Positions 17,318 to 25,887 of a stretch of 64,000 bases of DNA are shown here, one piece after another. Positions within the stretch are counted from its first letter, which is position 1; each line of letters opens with the position of its first letter. The notes beneath the pieces are model-generated. The model was given only the letters and a program-made list of their open reading frames with translations. It ran no database searches and was not told the DNA's origin. The position numbers were made by a program, and so were the translations under genes. The DNA comes from Nocardioides hwasunensis (GTDB lineage Bacteria > Actinomycetota > Actinomycetes > Propionibacteriales > Nocardioidaceae), in assembly GCF_014779665.1 (NCBI RefSeq), contig NZ_JACXYY010000007.1, positions 248,001 through 312,000 on the forward strand, given 5' to 3'.

Positions 17318-17683
17318 GTGGAGGAGCTGGTGTCGGCCGAGGCGTTCGACGACCTCGTGCGCGACGCCATCGACGAGCTCCCCGAGTGGGTCGAGCACTT
17401 CGTCGAGGACATCGTGATCACCGTCGACGACGCGCCTCCCGCCGACCTGGTCGGCCCGGGCCGCACCCTGCTCGGGCTCTACCGCGGCGTCCCGCGCACC
17501 CGCTACGGCGGTCGCCCGCCGGGCTCGATGCCCGACACGATCACCCTCTACCGGCTGCCGATCCTGTCGACCTGCCGCGACGCGGACGACGTACCCGCCC
17601 GCGTGCTCAAGGTGCTCGGGCACGAGGTCGGGCACGCCTTCGGTCTCTCGGACGAGCGGCTGCACGAGCTCGGCTGGTACTGA
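17318..17683 (+). CDS. Small zincin-like metallopeptidase
   Basis: A 121-residue protein of the DUF1025/zincin-like metallopeptidase family, which has a minimal zincin fold. HEVGH at residues 102-106 provides two zinc His ligands and the general-base Glu. Glu117 in the following [12 protein letters not shown] is a candidate third ligand. Substrates are unknown. The GTG at 17318 is 6 nt after TAGGCT (17306-17311), consistent with leaderless translation. Confidence 0.88.
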   Translation: MEELVSAEAFDDLVRDAIDELPEWVEHFVEDIVITVDDAPPADLVGPGRTLLGLYRGVPRTRYGGRPPGSMPDTITLYRLPILSTCRDADDVPARVLKVLGHEVGHAFGLSDERLHELGWY

Positions 17684-17689
17684 CGCGCC

Positions 17690-17713
17690 GACCCCACCCC
17701 GGCGGGCGGGGTC
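17690..17713. terminator. Hairpin between convergent genes
   Basis: GACCCC and CCC pair with GGG and GGGGTC around a CGGC loop, with one A-C mismatch. It separates the zincin gene from the MMPL gene and overlaps the MMPL stop codon. Confidence 0.6.
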
Positions 17714-20219
17714 AGGCGTCAGGACCGGCGCGGTGCGTCCCACTCGCCGCCTCGACCGGGTGGCTCCGCTCGAGCCCGGCCCCCTCGACGTCGACGTCGG
17801 GGAGGATCCGGTCGAGCCAGCGCGGCAGCCACCACGCGTGCTCGCCGAGCAGGTGCATCGCGGCCGGGATGAGCAGCATCCGGACGACGAAGGCGTCGAT
17901 CAGGACGCCGAAGGCGAGTGCGAAGCCGATCGGCTTGATCGTCGCGTCGTGGCTGAAGATGAAGCCCGCGAAGACCGAGGTCATGATGATCGCCGCGGCC
18001 GTGACCACCGCCCGTCCGGCGCGGAGGCCGTGCTGGACGGCGACCCGTGCAGGTGCGCCGTGGGCGAACGCCTCGCGCATGCCCGAGACGAGGAAGAGCT
18101 GGTAGTCCATCGCCAGGCCGAACAGGATTCCGGTCGCGATGATCGGCAGGAAGCTCAGCACCGGTCCGGGTGCGTGGACGCCGAAGAGGTCGCTCAGGAA
18201 GCCGAGCTGGAAGATCGCGGTGAGCCCGCCGAAGGCCGCGAGCAGCGAGAGCACGAAGCCCAGCGTCGCGGTGACCGGCACCAGGATCGAGCGGAACACC
18301 ACGACGAGGATGAGCAGCGAGAGCCCGACGACCAGGACGAGGTAGACCGGCAGCACGCCGGCGAGCTGCTCGGAGATGTCGATGCCGGCGCTGGCGTTGC
18401 CGGCGACGCCGAGGGTCGCCCGCTCGCCGTCGCTCGTCGTCGGCCGGAGCTCGCGCAGGTTGTGCACCAGGTCGGTGGTCGACTGGCTCGACGGGGACTG
18501 CTCGGGGATGACCTGGAAGGCCAGCGCCGAGCGGTCGGTCGACGCACCGATCGGGACGACGGCGTGGACGTCCCACACCCGGCCGAGCGCCTCGCCGACG
18601 GCGGCCTGCTCGGCGACGACGTCGTCCTTCCCGACGGTCTTCGGCAGGTCGGCGACGACTAGCAGCGGTCCGTTGAACCCGTCGCCGAACTTCTCCGCCT
18701 GCGCCTCGTAGGCCCGGTAGCCCGACGAGTCGGGTGCCCGGGTGGCACCGTCCGGCAGTCCGAGCCGCATCTGGGTGGCGGGGGCGGCGACGGCGAGGAG
18801 CGCGACGACGCCGAGGCCGAGCACCGCCCACGCACGACTGGTGCGCATCGGCTTGTCGCGCTCGCTGACCACCGCGTCGTCGACGCGCTCGCCGGACGCG
18901 AGCCGGGCGCGCTCCTTCTTCCTCAGGATGCGGTGGCCCACCAGGGACAGGATGGCCGGGGTGAGGGTGACCGCCATGAGGATCGCGACCAGCACCGCGA
19001 CAGCCCCGACGGTGCCCATCAGGCCGAGGAAGCCGATGCCCGTCACGTTGAGGGCGAGCAGGGCGACCATCACGGTGACGCCGGCGAAGACGACGGCGTT
19101 GCCCGAGGTGCCGTTGGCGAGGCCGAGCGACTCGTGCAGGTCGGCTCCCTGCATCAGCTGACGGCGGTGGCGGTTGATGATGAAGAGCGAGTAGTCGATG
19201 CCCACGGCGAGACCGAGCATCACGCCGAGCACCGGCGTCACGGACAGGAACTCCACGGTCCCCGACAGTGAGAGCGACCCGAGCGAGGCGATGCCGACGC
19301 CGAGGAGCGCGGTCACCAGTGGCAGCGCCGCTCCGACGAGGGTTCCGAGCATGACGGCGAGGACGATCGCCGCGACGACGACACCGGCGATCTCGCCGGG
19401 TCCGAGGATCTCGGGCACGGTCTGGGCGATCTCCTGCGAGGCGAACACCTCGACGCCGTCGATGTCGGCATCGGCGACGAGGTCCTCGATCGCGGTCTTG
19501 GTCTCCACGCTGACCTCGTTGGTCGCGACGTCGAAGACCACGTTGGCCACTGCGGCCGAGCCGTCCTCCGACACGCTGCGGTAGGGCGCGGACAGCCGCG
19601 ACAGCGTGAGGCCCTGCTCGAGCTGCGGCGCCTGGGCCTCAGCCTTGGCGCGCTGCTCGTCCAGCTCGGCCTGGCCCTCGTCGAGCTGCTTCTCGGCCGC
19701 GGCGAGCTGGGCGCGTACGTCGGCGAGCGTGCCCGCCTCGCGCGCCTGCTCGCGCTGCTGCTCGAGCGCCGCGCGGCCGCCGTCGATCTGCGCCTGGGCC
19801 TCGCGCAGCTTGGCCAGGCCGTCGTCGAGCTGCTCCTTGCCGTCGGAGACCTGCTTCGCCGAGTCGTCGAGCTGTGCCTGGGTCTCGAAGGGGTCGGTCA
19901 CGTCGGCGACGCCGTCGACTCCTGTGATCCGGTCGAAGAGCTCGCCGAGCTGCTTCTCCTGCTGCGAGGTGAAGGCAGCGTCGTCGGTCGTCTCGGCCAC
20001 GAGGGCACCGTTGCCGCCACCGGTGCCCTCGAAGTCGTCCTCGAGCTGCTGGGAGACCCGCGTCGTCGGGGTGTCGGGCAGGGTGATCGCCGACGAGAGC
20101 GTGCCGGCGAACGACACGTACGTCACCGCGGTCACGGCCAGCAGCGCCAGCCACGCACCGATGACGGTCCAGTGGCGGCGGGCCGCGAAGCGACCGAGAC
20201 GGTAGAGGAGCTCAGCCAT
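17712..20219 (-). CDS. MMPL/RND family transporter
   Basis: An 835-residue membrane transporter with two repeats of TM1 + large periplasmic domain + five TMs. The first external domain (residues ~40-230) contains a long Gln/Glu/Ala coiled coil (QLDDSAKQVSDGKEQLDDGL... to ~220), as in YdfJ/MmpL-like lipid or drug exporters. MLGLAVGIDYSLFIINRHR and FGLAMDYQLFLVSGMREA carry the proton-relay Asp-Tyr pairs in TM4 and TM10. Substrate is probably lipid or amphiphile. It lies 45 bp downstream of tetR on the same strand, so it is very likely repressed by it. Confidence 0.93.
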   Translation of the reverse strand: MAELLYRLGRFAARRHWTVIGAWLALLAVTAVTYVSFAGTLSSAITLPDTPTTRVSQQLEDDFEGTGGGNGALVAETTDDAAFTSQQEKQLGELFDRITGVDGVADVTDPFETQAQLDDSAKQVSDGKEQLDDGLAKLREAQAQIDGGRAALEQQREQAREAGTLADVRAQLAAAEKQLDEGQAELDEQRAKAEAQAPQLEQGLTLSRLSAPYRSVSEDGSAAVANVVFDVATNEVSVETKTAIEDLVADADIDGVEVFASQEIAQTVPEILGPGEIAGVVVAAIVLAVMLGTLVGAALPLVTALLGVGIASLGSLSLSGTVEFLSVTPVLGVMLGLAVGIDYSLFIINRHRRQLMQGADLHESLGLANGTSGNAVVFAGVTVMVALLALNVTGIGFLGLMGTVGAVAVLVAILMAVTLTPAILSLVGHRILRKKERARLASGERVDDAVVSERDKPMRTSRAWAVLGLGVVALLAVAAPATQMRLGLPDGATRAPDSSGYRAYEAQAEKFGDGFNGPLLVVADLPKTVGKDDVVAEQAAVGEALGRVWDVHAVVPIGASTDRSALAFQVIPEQSPSSQSTTDLVHNLRELRPTTSDGERATLGVAGNASAGIDISEQLAGVLPVYLVLVVGLSLLILVVVFRSILVPVTATLGFVLSLLAAFGGLTAIFQLGFLSDLFGVHAPGPVLSFLPIIATGILFGLAMDYQLFLVSGMREAFAHGAPARVAVQHGLRAGRAVVTAAAIIMTSVFAGFIFSHDATIKPIGFALAFGVLIDAFVVRMLLIPAAMHLLGEHAWWLPRWLDRILPDVDVEGAGLERSHPVEAASGTHRAGPDA

Positions 20220-20264
20220 GTGGGGGCAGGCCTTTCGGGGAGGGTGGTGGCGAGGTCGGTGGAG

Positions 20265-20921
20265 TCAGCCGGAGTGGCCGACACGGAGCAGGTGCAGCAG
20301 GCGGTCGACCAGGTGGTCCCAGTCGGCGCGAGCTGCGGGAGGTACGTCGTGGGTGAGGACGTCGTGCCGCTCGGCCCACCGCTGACCGACGGCTGCGAGC
20401 CCGTTCGTCAGCAGTGTGAGCGTGAGCTCGAGGTCGAGGGGGTCGAGGTCCGGCGCGCGCTCGCTCAGGCGCTCGCTCAACCGGACCATGACGTGCTCGA
20501 ACGCGGCCCGCGAGATCCCGCCGACCTTGTCGTCGTCGTGGCCGGCCTCCGGGCCCGCGATCGCCTGGTGGATGCTGACGATCGCGGTCGGGAGGTCGAC
20601 ACCTCGCGTGGCCTCGCAGAGCGCGTCGAGGGCCGCCCTCGCTCCGGCCTCTCCCGGCGGCAGGTCCGTCGTGAGCCGGTCGACGGCCACGAGGAGCTCG
20701 TCGATCACCTCGGCAAGGATCTGGTCGCACACCGCGACCAGCAGCTGGTCCACGCCGGCGAAGTGGTTGAAGACCGTACGCCGCGAGACCCCGGCCAGCG
20801 CGGCCACCTGGTCGACCGTGAAGCCACCGGCCCCGTGCTCGCTCGCCAGCGCGCGAGCGGCCTCGACGATGGCGTCGTGCCGCTGCTCGCGCGCCGACGC
20901 CGGACGACAGAGGAAGTTCAC
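20265..20921 (-). CDS. TetR family repressor of the MMPL exporter
   Basis: A 218-residue TetR regulator. The N-terminal HTH is GGFTVDQVAALAGVSRRTVFNHF (residues ~33-55), followed by a helical ligand domain. It precedes and is cotranscribed with the MMPL gene. The palindrome TTGCACT-G-AGTGCAA at 20933-20947, 11 bp before the GTG, is its likely operator, giving negative autoregulation of the pair. Its ligand is probably a substrate of the exporter; this is inference. Confidence 0.9.
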   Translation of the reverse strand: MNFLCRPASAREQRHDAIVEAARALASEHGAGGFTVDQVAALAGVSRRTVFNHFAGVDQLLVAVCDQILAEVIDELLVAVDRLTTDLPPGEAGARAALDALCEATRGVDLPTAIVSIHQAIAGPEAGHDDDKVGGISRAAFEHVMVRLSERLSERAPDLDPLDLELTLTLLTNGLAAVGQRWAERHDVLTHDVPPAARADWDHLVDRLLHLLRVGHSG

Positions 20922-20932
20922 GTCGTCGAGTA

Positions 20933-20947
20933 TTGCACTGAGTGCAA
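20933..20947. promoter_or_regulatory. Predicted TetR operator
   Basis: A perfect 15-bp palindrome (7-1-7), TTGCACT-G-AGTGCAA, lies immediately upstream of the tetR start, where the promoter must be. Its size and position are typical of TetR autoregulation. Confidence 0.75.
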
Positions 20948-20972
20948 ATTGCGCCCGCCCCGTGCTCCGGAA

Positions 20973-20990
20973 TCACCGGATATCCGGTGA
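20973..20990. promoter_or_regulatory. Perfect 18-bp palindrome in tetR upstream region
   Basis: TCACCGGAT followed by ATCCGGTGA is self-complementary without a gap. It lies 25 bp beyond the TetR operator and 160 bp before the small orphan gene. It could be a second regulator's site. No factor can be assigned. Confidence 0.5.
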
Positions 20991-21093
20991 CCGCCCCGGT
21001 TGTGACACCAGATCTCGGCCGCCAAGCGGGAGTCTCGGGTGCGAAGCCCCGGCGGACGCCGACCGGCGGGTTGGAAATCACACCACCCACCCT

Positions 21094-21107
21094 TTGGATC
21101 GATCCAA
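21094..21107. promoter_or_regulatory. 14-bp palindrome before small orphan gene
   Basis: TTGGATC followed by GATCCAA is a perfect palindrome 45 bp before the ATG of the 80-residue gene, within the expected promoter window. It may be an operator; the binding factor is unknown. Confidence 0.45.
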
Positions 21108-21152
21108 TGGATGTGCGCACACTGGACGTACGACGCTTCCCGAGGAGATCCC

Positions 21153-21395
21153 ATGCGCCTGATCGACGAGCTCAACGAGCTCCACGCCCACTACCGCAGC
21201 CAGATCGACCTGGCCGTCGGTCGCGACGACTTCGCAGCCGCCGACCGGCTCGCCCAGGCCTACGAGGACGACGCCATCGCGCTGATGGCCGAGCGCGAGG
21301 GCCTCACCTCGATGCTGCCGCTCACCTTCGGCGCGCCGCGCCAGAGCGCGCTGCGGCGCCTGGTCGCCAGGCTCACCACGCGCACCGCCGCCTGA
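21153..21395 (+). CDS. Small hypothetical helical protein
   Basis: An 80-residue soluble protein of helical character (MRLIDELNELHAHYRSQIDLAV..., then AADRLAQAYEDDAIALMAE) with a short basic C-terminus. I recognise no family. The ATG at 21153 has GAGGAG 6 nt upstream, a much better start than the in-frame upstream codon at 21039. Two palindromes precede it (20973-20990 and 21094-21107), and a clear hairpin follows, so it looks like a real, separately regulated gene. Confidence 0.75.
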   Translation: MRLIDELNELHAHYRSQIDLAVGRDDFAAADRLAQAYEDDAIALMAEREGLTSMLPLTFGAPRQSALRRLVARLTTRTAA

Positions 21396-21399
21396 TCCG

Positions 21400-21419
21400 G
21401 CTGACCGCCCCGGGTCAGC
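21400..21419. terminator. Hairpin between convergent genes
   Basis: A perfect 7-bp stem, GCTGACC/GGTCAGC, with a 6-nt GC loop lies between the small orphan gene and the alcohol dehydrogenase gene, overlapping the dehydrogenase stop. Confidence 0.6.
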
Positions 21420-22452
21420 GGGCGGGGTCGACGATCGTCATCCCGGCGACGGTGAGCCGGTCGAAGCCGGGCAGCAGGAGCGAGGCCTCCGCCAGGTCGA
21501 CCGTGCGCTCGACCAGTCGCTGCTGCTCCAGGTCCCCGGAGGCGATCAGCGCCATCATGGCCGGATAGTCGACCGCGGCCATGCCGTGGCTGCCCAGGAG
21601 GTCGAGCTCCCAGGCGATCACCCGGTCCATCGGCACGCGCGGGTGACCGTCGACCGGAGGCAGCAGGCCCACCTGTGCGAGCCGACCTCGCCGCCGTAGG
21701 CCGAGGATGGCCGCGGAGCACGTCTGCTCGCTCCCGACCGCGTCGACCGCCACGTGGCTGCCGCCGCCCGTGAGGTCGGCGACGATCGCCGCGACGTCGG
21801 CTCCGTCGGCGAGGACGGCGTGCTCGGCCCCCAGCCCGGTCGCGACCTCGAGCGCCTCGGCGTGGCGGTCGACCGCCACCACCCGAGCGCCGAGCGCTCG
21901 GGCGATCATGAGCGCGCTGAGGCCCACGCCGCCCGCGCCCACGACGCACACCCACTCGCCCGGCGCCACCTGCGCGCGACCGACGAGCGCGCGGTACGCA
22001 GTGGCGAACCGGCAGCCCAGCGCGGCCGCGGCGGTGGTCTCCACCTCCTCGGGAACGGCGACCAGGTTGGTGTCGGCCGCGTGCAGCGCCACGAGCTCGG
22101 CGAAGGACCCCCAGTGGGTGAAGCCCGGCTGCTGCTGGTCGGGACAGACCTGTGCGTTGCCGCTGGCGCACCACTCGCAGCGCCCGCACCCGCACACGAA
22201 GGGGACGGTGACCCGGTCGCCCGGCTGCCAGCGCGTGACCCCGGCGCCGACCTCGACGACCTCGCCGGCCAGCTCGTGACCGGGCACGTGCGGGAAGGCG
22301 ATGTCGTCGTGGCCCGCCCAGGCGTGCCAGTCGCTGCGGCACAGGCCCGTCGCCTGGACCCGTACGACGACACCGCCCTCGGGTGCCGAGGGATCGGGGA
22401 CCTCGCGGACCTCCGGCTGTGCCCTGACGGCATCGACCACCATCGCTCGCAT
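21415..22452 (-). CDS. Zinc-dependent alcohol dehydrogenase
   Basis: A 345-residue medium-chain zinc alcohol dehydrogenase. Catalytic zinc ligands are seen in TGLCRSDWHAW and GHELAGE, and the structural zinc cysteines in CGCGRCEWCASGNAQVC. The Rossmann motif is VVGAGGVGLSA near residue 175. The sequence resembles the threonine/sorbitol/formaldehyde-type branch; the substrate is unknown. ATG at 22452 or 22443 is possible. It lies 50 bp downstream of deoA on the same strand and could share its transcript, which would link it to deoxyribose or nucleoside breakdown. That link is only positional. Confidence 0.9.
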   Translation of the reverse strand: MRAMVVDAVRAQPEVREVPDPSAPEGGVVVRVQATGLCRSDWHAWAGHDDIAFPHVPGHELAGEVVEVGAGVTRWQPGDRVTVPFVCGCGRCEWCASGNAQVCPDQQQPGFTHWGSFAELVALHAADTNLVAVPEEVETTAAAALGCRFATAYRALVGRAQVAPGEWVCVVGAGGVGLSALMIARALGARVVAVDRHAEALEVATGLGAEHAVLADGADVAAIVADLTGGGSHVAVDAVGSEQTCSAAILGLRRRGRLAQVGLLPPVDGHPRVPMDRVIAWELDLLGSHGMAAVDYPAMMALIASGDLEQQRLVERTVDLAEASLLLPGFDRLTVAGMTIVDPAR

Positions 22453-22502
22453 GCGGGCGATCCTCGCACCGTCGATCCCGGTCGGTCGCCCTCGACCGGC
22501 CG

Positions 22503-23783
22503 CTAGCCGATCCGTGCGAGCACGCGGTCGTGCGGCGGGGGGCTCGGCGCCTCCGGGGTCGTCGCGGCGATGGCGTCGGTGAGGGACATGGCGGCCGCCA
22601 TCCGATCGGGGGAGGAGGAGTGGACCCGCGCGACCTGCTGCCCCGCACTGACCCGGGTGCCGGCCGAGACCAGCAGCTCGACACCCGCGGTGAGGTCGAC
22701 CTCGTCCTCCTTGCGCTCGCGTCCGGTGCCGGCGGCACGCCCGACCGCGGCGACCTCCCACGCGTCGAGGACGAGGTGCCCCTCCGTGGTCGCGACGACG
22801 TGCTCGACGTGCGTCGCGGTCGGGAGGGTCTGGTCGGGATCGCCACCCTGGGCGGCCACCATGCGTCGCCACACGTCGTACGCGCTGCCGTCGGCGAGCT
22901 TGGTCGCGGGATCCACGTCGATGCCCGCGTGGCGCACCATCTCCCGCGCGAGGGCCAAGGTGAGCTCGACGACGTCGCTCGGCCCGCCGCCCTGCAGGAC
23001 CTCGACCGCCTCGCGGACCTCAAGCGCGTTGCCGACGGTGAGGCCGAGCGGGGTGCTCATGTCCGTCAGCAGGGCGCTCGTCGCGACCCCGAACCGGGTC
23101 GCGGTCCCGACCAGGGCACGGGCGAGCTCGGTGGCCTGGTCGAGGTCCTTCATGAAGGCGCCACTGCCGACCTTCACGTCGAGGACGAGGCCCTGGGTGC
23201 CCTCGGCGATCTTCTTGCCCAGGACGCTCGCGACGATGAGCGGGACGGACTCCACCGTGCCGGTGATGTCGCGCAGGGCGTACATGAGCCGGTCGGCGGG
23301 GGCGAGGTCGTCGCTCTGGCCGCTGATGACACCGCCGACCTCGGTCAGGATGCGGTGCTGCTCGTCGGGGGTGAGCCGGGCGCGCCAGCCGAGGTAGGAC
23401 TCCATCTTGTCGAGCGTGCCGCCGGTGTGCCCGAGCGCCCGACCGGCGGTCTGCGGGACGACGGCGCCACAGGCGACGACGAGGGGGACCAGCGGGAGGC
23501 TGATCTTGTCGCCCACCCCGCCCGTCGAGTGCTTGTCGACCGCGGGTCGACCCAGCGCCGACAGGTCGTGTCGGTGGCCCGAGTCGATCACGGCTCCGGT
23601 GAGGGCGACGGTCTCCGCCTCCGAGGCGCCCCAGCAGCACACGGCCATGCAGAACGCCGCCATCTGCTCGTGGGCCACCTCGCCGGCGACGTATCCCTCC
23701 ACCAGTCCGCGGATCTCCGCGGGGGTGAGCTCCTCGCCGTGTCGCTTCCTGTTCAGCAGCTGTGGGACGGACTGACGACTCAC
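22503..23783 (-). CDS. deoA: Thymidine phosphorylase
   Basis: Cleaves thymidine or deoxyuridine with phosphate to base and 2-deoxyribose-1-phosphate. The length of 426 residues is typical of pyrimidine nucleoside phosphorylases. The KHSTGGVGDKISLPL motif binds phosphate, and SGRALGHTGGTLDK-like sequence (AGRALGHTGGTLDKME) follows. The GTG at 23783 has AGGAG 6 nt upstream. It diverges from the ABC/deaminase operon, and a LacI-type operator (23795-23810) sits 12 bp before its start codon, so both arms are probably repressed together. Confidence 0.96.
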   Translation of the reverse strand: MSRQSVPQLLNRKRHGEELTPAEIRGLVEGYVAGEVAHEQMAAFCMAVCCWGASEAETVALTGAVIDSGHRHDLSALGRPAVDKHSTGGVGDKISLPLVPLVVACGAVVPQTAGRALGHTGGTLDKMESYLGWRARLTPDEQHRILTEVGGVISGQSDDLAPADRLMYALRDITGTVESVPLIVASVLGKKIAEGTQGLVLDVKVGSGAFMKDLDQATELARALVGTATRFGVATSALLTDMSTPLGLTVGNALEVREAVEVLQGGGPSDVVELTLALAREMVRHAGIDVDPATKLADGSAYDVWRRMVAAQGGDPDQTLPTATHVEHVVATTEGHLVLDAWEVAAVGRAAGTGRERKEDEVDLTAGVELLVSAGTRVSAGQQVARVHSSSPDRMAAAMSLTDAIAATTPEAPSPPPHDRVLARIG

Positions 23784-23794
23784 GGGATCTCCTA

Positions 23795-23810
23795 GGTCAA
23801 TCGTATGACT
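23795..23810. promoter_or_regulatory. LacI-type operator O1, deoA side
   Basis: Read on the minus strand, the 16-mer is AGTCATACGATTGACC. It shares the 10-mer AGTCATACGA with operator O2 and has the central CG pair typical of LacI-family sites. It lies just upstream of the deoA ribosome site, where it would block transcription. Confidence 0.8.
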
Positions 23811-23860
23811 AGACGGGAGTGGGAACGATGACACGGATCGGACGAGTTCGGCAAGACCTC

Positions 23861-23890
23861 TTGACGGGGTGATCGCGGGCGGCCTAGGTT
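23861..23890 (+). promoter_or_regulatory. Promoter of the nucleoside/ABC operon
   Basis: TTGACG at 23861-23866 and TAGGTT at 23885-23890, separated by 18 bp, form a good -35/-10 pair. The predicted start site falls inside operator O2, giving a 5' leader of about 65 nt to the receptor gene. Confidence 0.7.
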
Positions 23891-23894
23891 CCCC

Positions 23895-23910
23895 AGTCAT
23901 ACGAATGACT
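23895..23910. promoter_or_regulatory. LacI-type operator O2, ABC operon side
   Basis: AGTCATACGAATGACT has perfect 6-bp arms, AGTCAT and ATGACT, around a CG-centred core. It directly follows the -10 hexamer. Its centre is exactly 100 bp from that of O1, a spacing that would allow looping. The likely ligand is the LacI protein encoded at 29563-30588. Confidence 0.85.
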
Positions 23911-23963
23911 GCTGGCCATCCGGGTCGGCTCTCGGGCCCATGACGCGCATCGGAGAAGACATC

Positions 23964-24998
23964 ATGAAGCGGAAAGCCCTGGCAGCGGTCGCTGCCCTCG
24001 GACTGATGGCGGCCGCGGGCTGCGGGTCGTCGGGCGACGGCTCGGGATCCGGCGACTCGATCGTCTGGGTCGACGGGGGCGGAGCCTTCCACGAGGCGAT
24101 CGACCAGGGCGTCCTCCAGCCCTACGCGAGCGAGAACGACGTCGACATCGTCTCCGAGGCCGGCACCGACAACGCGAAGCTCCGCGCCATGGTCGAGGCC
24201 GACCGGGTGACCTGGGACGTCTACAACGGTGACAACACCTGGGGCACGGAGGCCGACTCCGACTACCTCGAGCCGCTGGACTACTCGGTCATCCCCGAGG
24301 ACGAGATCCTGGACGGCTATGCCTCGAAGTACCGCGTCGCCAACACGATCTACTCCATCCAGCTCGCCTGGAACACCGACAAGGTCAGTGGCACTCCCCA
24401 GGGGTGGGCCGACTTCTTCGACACCGAGACCTATCCCGGCAAGCGCGCCGTCATGGACTACTCCGTCGGTGGCATCGTCGAGATCGCGCTCCTCGCCGAC
24501 GGCGTCGCCCCCGAGGACCTCTACCCCCTCGACCTCGACCGCGCGATCGCGAAGCTCGACACGATCAAGGACGACCTGGTCTTCTGGACCAGCGGCGCCG
24601 AGTCGGAGGACCTCGTCGGCTCCGGTGAGGTCGCGATGGTGATGACCTACAACGCGCGCGCCTACGACGTGAAGAACGAGCTCGGCAAGCCCGTGGACTA
24701 CACCTTCCGCGACCAGATCCTCGCCGCCTCCTACCTCTCGGTCCCCAAGGGGACCAAGAACAAGGACGCCGCGATGGAGCTGATCGCCTACGCCGTCGGG
24801 GCCGACGCCAACGGCAAGCCGAGCCAGTACCTCCCGCTCGCCCCGTCGAACACCGCCGCGACCCCCGACGCCGCGATGGAGAAGGACCTCCCGACCGCGC
24901 ACCTCGACGAGCCGCACGCCGAGTTCGACGACGTGTGGATCGCCGAGAACTCAGCCGACGTCGAGGCCGCCTACCAGAAGTGGCGCTCCACGCTCTGA
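23964..24998 (+). CDS. ABC transporter substrate-binding lipoprotein
   Basis: A 344-residue receptor with a lipoprotein signal: MKRKALAAVAALGLMAAAGC, with the lipidated Cys near residue 20. The mature domain resembles the PotD/PotF-type extracellular solute-binding family (VWDVYNGD-like WDVYNGDNTWGTEAD, RAVMDYSVGG, MVMTYNARAYD). Family membership suggests polyamine-like ligands, but the operon encodes nucleoside enzymes, so a nucleoside or nucleoside conjugate is my inference. ATG 23964 has GGAGA 7 nt upstream and starts the signal peptide cleanly; ATG 23940 does not. Confidence 0.9.
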   Translation: MKRKALAAVAALGLMAAAGCGSSGDGSGSGDSIVWVDGGGAFHEAIDQGVLQPYASENDVDIVSEAGTDNAKLRAMVEADRVTWDVYNGDNTWGTEADSDYLEPLDYSVIPEDEILDGYASKYRVANTIYSIQLAWNTDKVSGTPQGWADFFDTETYPGKRAVMDYSVGGIVEIALLADGVAPEDLYPLDLDRAIAKLDTIKDDLVFWTSGAESEDLVGSGEVAMVMTYNARAYDVKNELGKPVDYTFRDQILAASYLSVPKGTKNKDAAMELIAYAVGADANGKPSQYLPLAPSNTAATPDAAMEKDLPTAHLDEPHAEFDDVWIAENSADVEAAYQKWRSTL

Positions 24999-25038
24999 CG
25001 ATCCCGCAACGCCACGCTCGATGACGAAGGAGGACACC

Positions 25039-25887
25039 ATGTCGCAACCCAGGACCGGGTCGTTGCACTGGCTGCTGATCATGCCGCTCCTGTGCCTGCT
25101 CGCCCTGTTCTTCGTCGCGCCGCTCTACTTCGTCATCGAGCGTGGCTTCACCGACCCGGCCGGCGCCGGACTCGACAACTACCGTCGTGTGCTCGACGAC
25201 CCGGCCGCCCGCCGCTTCGCGTGGAACACCGTCCGCACGGCCGTCACCGTCACGGTGTGTGCCTCCCTGCTCGGCTACACCTACGCCTACGCGACCTTCA
25301 AGGCGTCACGGCGCATGCGGGTGTTCCTGCTCTACTGCGTGCTGGTGCCCTTCTGGACGAGCCTGCTCGTACGGACCTACGCCTGGGCCGTGATGCTCCG
25401 CGACGAGGGCGTCATCAACAAGACGCTGGCCTCGCTGGGCATGATCGATGCGCCGCTGCCACTGCTGCGCAACAGCTTCGCGGTCACGCTCGGGATGACC
25501 CAGATCCTGCTGCCCTTCGTGATCCTGCCCTGCTACAGCGCGATGACGCGCGTGGACGTCAGCCTCGTGCAGGCCGCCCGCAGCCTCGGCGCGAGCCCCA
25601 CGAAGGCGTTCTTCCGCGTGTTCTTGCCACTCACGAGGCCCGGGCTGGCGGCGGGCGCGTTCCTCACCTTCATCCTGGCGACCGGCTACTACATCACCCC
25701 GGTGCTCCTCGGAGGACCAGGCGACCAGCCGATCGCCGTGCTCATCGAGAACGCGGTCCAGCAGCAGGGTGACTGGGGCCTGGCGGGTGCCCTGGCGGCG
25801 CTGACGACCGTGATGGTGCTCGTCGCGCTGATGGCCGGGTGGCGCTCGCTGACGCGCTCGGTGCTCGAGACCGGAAGGAAGAGCTGA
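25039..25887 (+). CDS. ABC permease, PotB-like
   Basis: A 282-residue inner-membrane permease with six TM helices and the EAA-type cytoplasmic loop (VQAARSLGASPTKAFFRVFLPLTRPG). It belongs to the spermidine/putrescine-type permease family and pairs with the next gene to form the translocation channel. ATG 25039 has AGGAGG 5 nt upstream. The stop overlaps the next ATG (TGATG), showing translational coupling. Confidence 0.92.
   Translation: MSQPRTGSLHWLLIMPLLCLLALFFVAPLYFVIERGFTDPAGAGLDNYRRVLDDPAARRFAWNTVRTAVTVTVCASLLGYTYAYATFKASRRMRVFLLYCVLVPFWTSLLVRTYAWAVMLRDEGVINKTLASLGMIDAPLPLLRNSFAVTLGMTQILLPFVILPCYSAMTRVDVSLVQAARSLGASPTKAFFRVFLPLTRPGLAAGAFLTFILATGYYITPVLLGGPGDQPIAVLIENAVQQQGDWGLAGALAALTTVMVLVALMAGWRSLTRSVLETGRKS

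Noticed and set aside
23940-23963. Upstream ATG start for the ABC receptor
   Set aside because: The ribosome site GGAGA lies 7 nt before the ATG at 23964, which also begins a clean lipoprotein signal peptide.
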